Part shown: one piece after another, positions 61,807 to 64,000 of the stretch | Position numbering within the stretch: position 1 is the stretch's first letter | Layout of the letters: each line of letters begins with the position of its first letter | From: BACL11 sp945865535 | GTDB lineage: Bacteria; Bacteroidota; Bacteroidia; Flavobacteriales; BACL11 | Length of the DNA: 64,000 bases | Assembly (NCBI GenBank): GCA_947502765.1 | Contig: CANNBA010000012.1 | Coordinates: 1-64,000 of the forward strand | Direction: 5' to 3' | The notes under the pieces: generated by a model | What the model was told of the DNA's origin: nothing | Seen by the model: only the letters and a program-made list of their open reading frames with translations | Database searches by the model: none | Translations under genes and position numbers: made by a program

Positions 61807-62793
61807 AATAAAAGAGAAGGTAGAGCCTACATCTTTTGTGCTTCTTACACTAATAGTTTGGTTATGCACTTCTAGAATATGTTTAACAATTGCTAATCCA
61901 AGACCAGTGCCTCCAATCTCTCTAGATCTATTTTTATCCGCTCTATAGAATCTTTCGAAAATTCGATTTAAAGATGCTGATTCAATTCCTATACCATTAT
62001 CTGCAACTTCAATAAGGATACTTTCCTCCATATCAAATAATTGAACTTTTGTTTTGCCTCCTTGTTTGCCATATTTGATGGAATTACTAAGAAGATTTAA
62101 AAAAACTTGCTGAATCTTATTTCGATCTCCCATTACCATTTCAGAATTAGCCTCATTATTTAATTCTAATTTTATATTCATTTGGCTAGCCTTCATCTCA
62201 AAAGCTTCAAACAATTCTTTTATAAGTTCCACTAGGTTAAATGGTCGAATATCGAGCAAATTCTCCTGGGTCTCTAAAGCTGAAATAAGCTCAAGATCTT
62301 CTACAATATTAATCATACGATCAACACTTTTATTGGCCCTTTCAAGATATTTCATATTAATCTTCTCATCATATAAACCCCCTTCAATTAAAGTTTGAAC
62401 ATAACCTTGAATATTAAAAATGGGCGTTTTAAGTTCGTGGGAAACATTGCCAATGAACTCTCTTCTGAAATTTTCATCTCTTTTATAAGTATTTAGCTCC
62501 TCTTCTTTTGCATCTGCCCAATCTTCTGCTTGCTTTTCAACTTTATTAATATCTAGTTCTAAAGCATTTGAAGCCGATTGAAACTTATAAATATTCTTAT
62601 AGATTACTTTAATTCTTTCATGAAAAAAACGCTTCACTATGTAATAAATAAGTACAATTGTAGCTAAGAAAAATACTATGAAACTGAAAATGATATTCAA
62701 ATCATCATCAACTATATAGAAGATTACTAAGGCGAATGCGAAAATCACTATGCTTAAAAATACAGCAATCTTAAAGGGAGTATTAATCCTCAC
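61789..62793 (-). CDS. phoR: PhoR-like sensor histidine kinase
   Basis: 334 residues. Two adjacent N-terminal membrane helices (about 9-27 and 33-54) with almost no periplasmic loop, a coiled linker, then the HisKA box NVSHELKTPIFNIQG (His119), and HATPase_c with N box LLSNSIKYGKQGG, G1 VADNGIGIE, F box FERFYRADKNRS, G2 GGTGLGLAIVKHI. No PAS domain is obvious, unlike E. coli PhoR. Its stop-start overlap with phoB and the divergent pstS support phosphate sensing. The short sensor is consistent with signalling through the Pst transporter rather than direct phosphate binding. Confidence 0.88.
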   Translation of the reverse strand: MRINTPFKIAVFLSIVIFAFALVIFYIVDDDLNIIFSFIVFFLATIVLIYYIVKRFFHERIKVIYKNIYKFQSASNALELDINKVEKQAEDWADAKEEELNTYKRDENFRREFIGNVSHELKTPIFNIQGYVQTLIEGGLYDEKINMKYLERANKSVDRMINIVEDLELISALETQENLLDIRPFNLVELIKELFEAFEMKASQMNIKLELNNEANSEMVMGDRNKIQQVFLNLLSNSIKYGKQGGKTKVQLFDMEESILIEVADNGIGIESASLNRIFERFYRADKNRSREIGGTGLGLAIVKHILEVHNQTISVRSTKDVGSTFSFILEKAK

Positions 62794-63455
62794 TATAAAT
62801 CAAATTTATATCCTACTCCTTTAACAGTTTTAATATACTTATCTCCTATTTTTTCTCTTATCTTACGAACATGAACATCTATAGTTCTATCTCCCACAAA
62901 AGCATCTTTCCATATCTCAGATATGATATCTTCTCTTGTAAATACTTTGCCAGGAATCGTCATTAAATAATACAGCAAATTAAATTCTTTTCTTGCCAAA
63001 TGGATCTCCTCTTTGTTGTATAAGAGCGAGAATTTTTCTCTGTCAATCTCAATATTGCCTATTTGTATATTTTTGGTAGATCCTTTAATCATATTTCGTT
63101 TTAAAAGCGCCTTTATTCTACTAATTAATAATTTAGGTTTGATAGGTTTGGCAACATAATCATCCGCTCCGGCATCAAAGCCTGCCAACTCTGAATACTC
63201 CTCTGATCTGGCTGTTAAGAATAATATTAAGGTATTACTTATTTCAGGTATTGATCTAATCTCTTGACAAGTTGTAATTCCATCCATCTCAGGCATCATT
63301 ACATCCAAAATAATTAAATCAGGCTTGTATTTTTTTGCTTTTTCTATTGCACTCTTACCATTTAATGCTGTATGTACTATAAAACCTTCTTTTTCAAGAT
63401 TGTAAGACAAAAACTCTAAGATGTCTTTTTCATCATCTACAATTAATACTTTCAT
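62793..63455 (-). CDS. phoB: PhoB-like OmpR-family response regulator
   Basis: 220 residues. Receiver domain with VLIVDDEKDILEFL, phospho-acceptor Asp51 in LIILDVMMPEMDG, Thr in LFLTARS, and Lys in VAKPIKPKLL. A winged-helix DNA-binding domain follows (about 125-220) with FTREDIISEIWKDAFVGDRTIDVHVRKIREK and TVKGVGYKF. It activates phosphate-starvation genes. Together with phoR (1-bp overlap) and the divergent pstS across a region with 11-bp-spaced repeats, the assignment to PhoB is good. Confidence 0.9.
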   Translation of the reverse strand: MKVLIVDDEKDILEFLSYNLEKEGFIVHTALNGKSAIEKAKKYKPDLIILDVMMPEMDGITTCQEIRSIPEISNTLILFLTARSEEYSELAGFDAGADDYVAKPIKPKLLISRIKALLKRNMIKGSTKNIQIGNIEIDREKFSLLYNKEEIHLARKEFNLLYYLMTIPGKVFTREDIISEIWKDAFVGDRTIDVHVRKIREKIGDKYIKTVKGVGYKFDL

Positions 63456-63472
63456 ATTTAATTAATTTTGGA

Positions 63473-63480
63473 CAAAGGTA
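63473..63480 (-). promoter_or_regulatory. -7 element of phoB
   Basis: Minus strand TACCTTTG matches TAnnTTTG, 17 bp before the phoB ATG. Confidence 0.5.
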
Positions 63481-63517
63481 ATGACTAGCAGGCAAGATAA
63501 TACATCCATTTTAAAGC

Positions 63518-63560
63518 TTAACAATTAGTTAACAAATTCTTAACTTTAACTTACTTTTCC
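63518..63560 (+). promoter_or_regulatory. Pho-box-like array of 11-bp-spaced TTAAC repeats
   Basis: TTAAC at 63518, 63529 and 63540, and TTACT at 63551: exact 11-bp spacing over four units. PhoB-family regulators bind head-to-tail 11-bp half-sites. It lies 38 bp upstream of the phoB -7 element and 226 bp before pstS, so it could serve either gene. Confidence 0.6.
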
Positions 63561-63785
63561 GCAATATATTTTAGAAAATTTAACCAATTAAACAAATTTA
63601 AAAATTTATTATTGGATTAAAAAATAATTTATCACTTAATAATAAAACTTAACAATTTGATAATATTAAATTGATATCTAATTAATACTGAATTAGATTT
63701 AATACAACATTTTTGTGCCAACAAAACAAGTAAGATTAATTCTAAAAGTTTTGATTAATTAATGTTTAATATAAACTTACTTTAA

Positions 63786-64000
63786 ATGAAAAAATTTGGA
63801 AAAATTGGATTAGCATTCGGAACAATATTATTGTTTGCATGCGGAGGTGGCAACGAAAAAGCAGCATTAAGTGGAAGTATCAGAATTGATGGATCTTCTA
63901 CAGTTTACCCAATTACTGAGGCAATAGCTGAGGAATTTAGAGCCGATCAACCGGCTGTAAAAGTTACTATTGGAGTTTCAGGTACTGGTGGTGGATTCAA
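63786..64000 (+). CDS. pstS: Phosphate ABC transporter substrate-binding protein PstS (partial; 3' end outside window)
   Basis: About 71 residues are visible. Lipoprotein signal MKKFGKIGLAFGTILLFAC (Cys19), then SGSIRIDGSSTVYPITEAIAEEF and VTIGVSGTGGGF, the phosphate-binding loops of PstS/PhoX-type proteins. It should be anchored to the outer face of the inner membrane and feed PstCAB, expected beyond the right edge. It faces phoB across the Pho-box-like repeats. Confidence 0.95.
   Translation, partial: MKKFGKIGLAFGTILLFACGGGNEKAALSGSIRIDGSSTVYPITEAIAEEFRADQPAVKVTIGVSGTGGGF

Larger units (their letters stand above)
63456..63785. other. phoB-pstS divergent intergenic region (330 bp)
   Basis: Very AT-rich. 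It holds the phoB promoter (63473-63480), the TTAAC repeat array (63518-63560), one further isolated TTAACAATTTG at 63649 and a pstS-proximal CATTTTTG-like sequence near 63709 that could be a weak -7 element. No open reading frame or RNA gene was seen. Confidence 0.6.

Overview
The window comes from a low-GC member of the Bacteroidetes, most likely a marine or aquatic Flavobacteriia-type organism. The evidence is: SprA, the giant type IX secretion (T9SS) translocon protein; several secreted proteins ending in T9SS type A sorting domains; a complete alternative complex III (actABCDEF); promoters with the Bacteroidetes -7 motif TAnnTTTG; and the ruvA-sprA-gcvH neighbourhood typical of the phylum. 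No rRNA, tRNA, CRISPR array, transposase or phage gene was found.

Layout. 0-7.4 kb: the 5' part of a umuD-like gene (cut by the left edge), two paralogous T9SS cargo proteins, and gcvP. 7.5-9.4 kb: a DEAD-box RNA helicase, convergent with tsaB. 9.4-28.2 kb: a very compact minus-strand run of 19 genes. It holds deoC, two aldehyde dehydrogenase-family genes, the PAP phosphatase cysQ, and a surface-polysaccharide cluster (Wzx-like flippase, Wzy-like polymerase, nucleotide-sugar epimerase, secreted glycosidase-like protein, two glycosyltransferases, three full-length sulfotransferases and one short one). It ends with gmhA, gmhB, a WecA/MraY-like initiating transferase, an outer-membrane RemB/Wzi-like protein and tsaB. 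28.3-31.1 kb: the divergent cysC-cysD-cysN operon makes PAPS. Together these genes look like a sulfated-exopolysaccharide system: cysDNC makes the sulfate donor, the sulfotransferases use it, cysQ removes the inhibitory PAP, and wzx/wzy export and polymerise the glycan. No sulfate-reduction genes are beside cysDNC.

31.2-40.0 kb: tonB, gcvH, sprA and ruvA on the minus strand. 40.1-48.7 kb: a cluster of exported and cell-surface proteins rich in thioredoxin folds: a cysteine-rich T9SS cargo, two T9SS-targeted thioredoxin-like proteins (the second broken by an in-frame stop), TlpA, an outer-membrane barrel, an Omp28-like lipoprotein with a CxxC motif, and two further outer-membrane-type proteins. 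A near-identical repeat of about 305 bp (sorting domain, terminator and promoter) occurs twice here. 48.7-50.5 kb: ubiX, a small conserved-looking gene and ruvB. 50.6-58.5 kb: the act operon, whose ActA carries an extra N-terminal heme domain. 58.6-60.7 kb: nifU-like, mrp and trmB. 60.8-64.0 kb: a MurG-like glycosyltransferase, then phoR and phoB facing a truncated pstS. Their shared intergenic region holds 11-bp-spaced TTAAC repeats that look like a Pho box.

Coordinates and translations were read directly. Functional names rest on recognised motifs and family knowledge, not on searches. Several starts were moved downstream because the most upstream possible TTG codon lies inside a TAnnTTTG promoter element.
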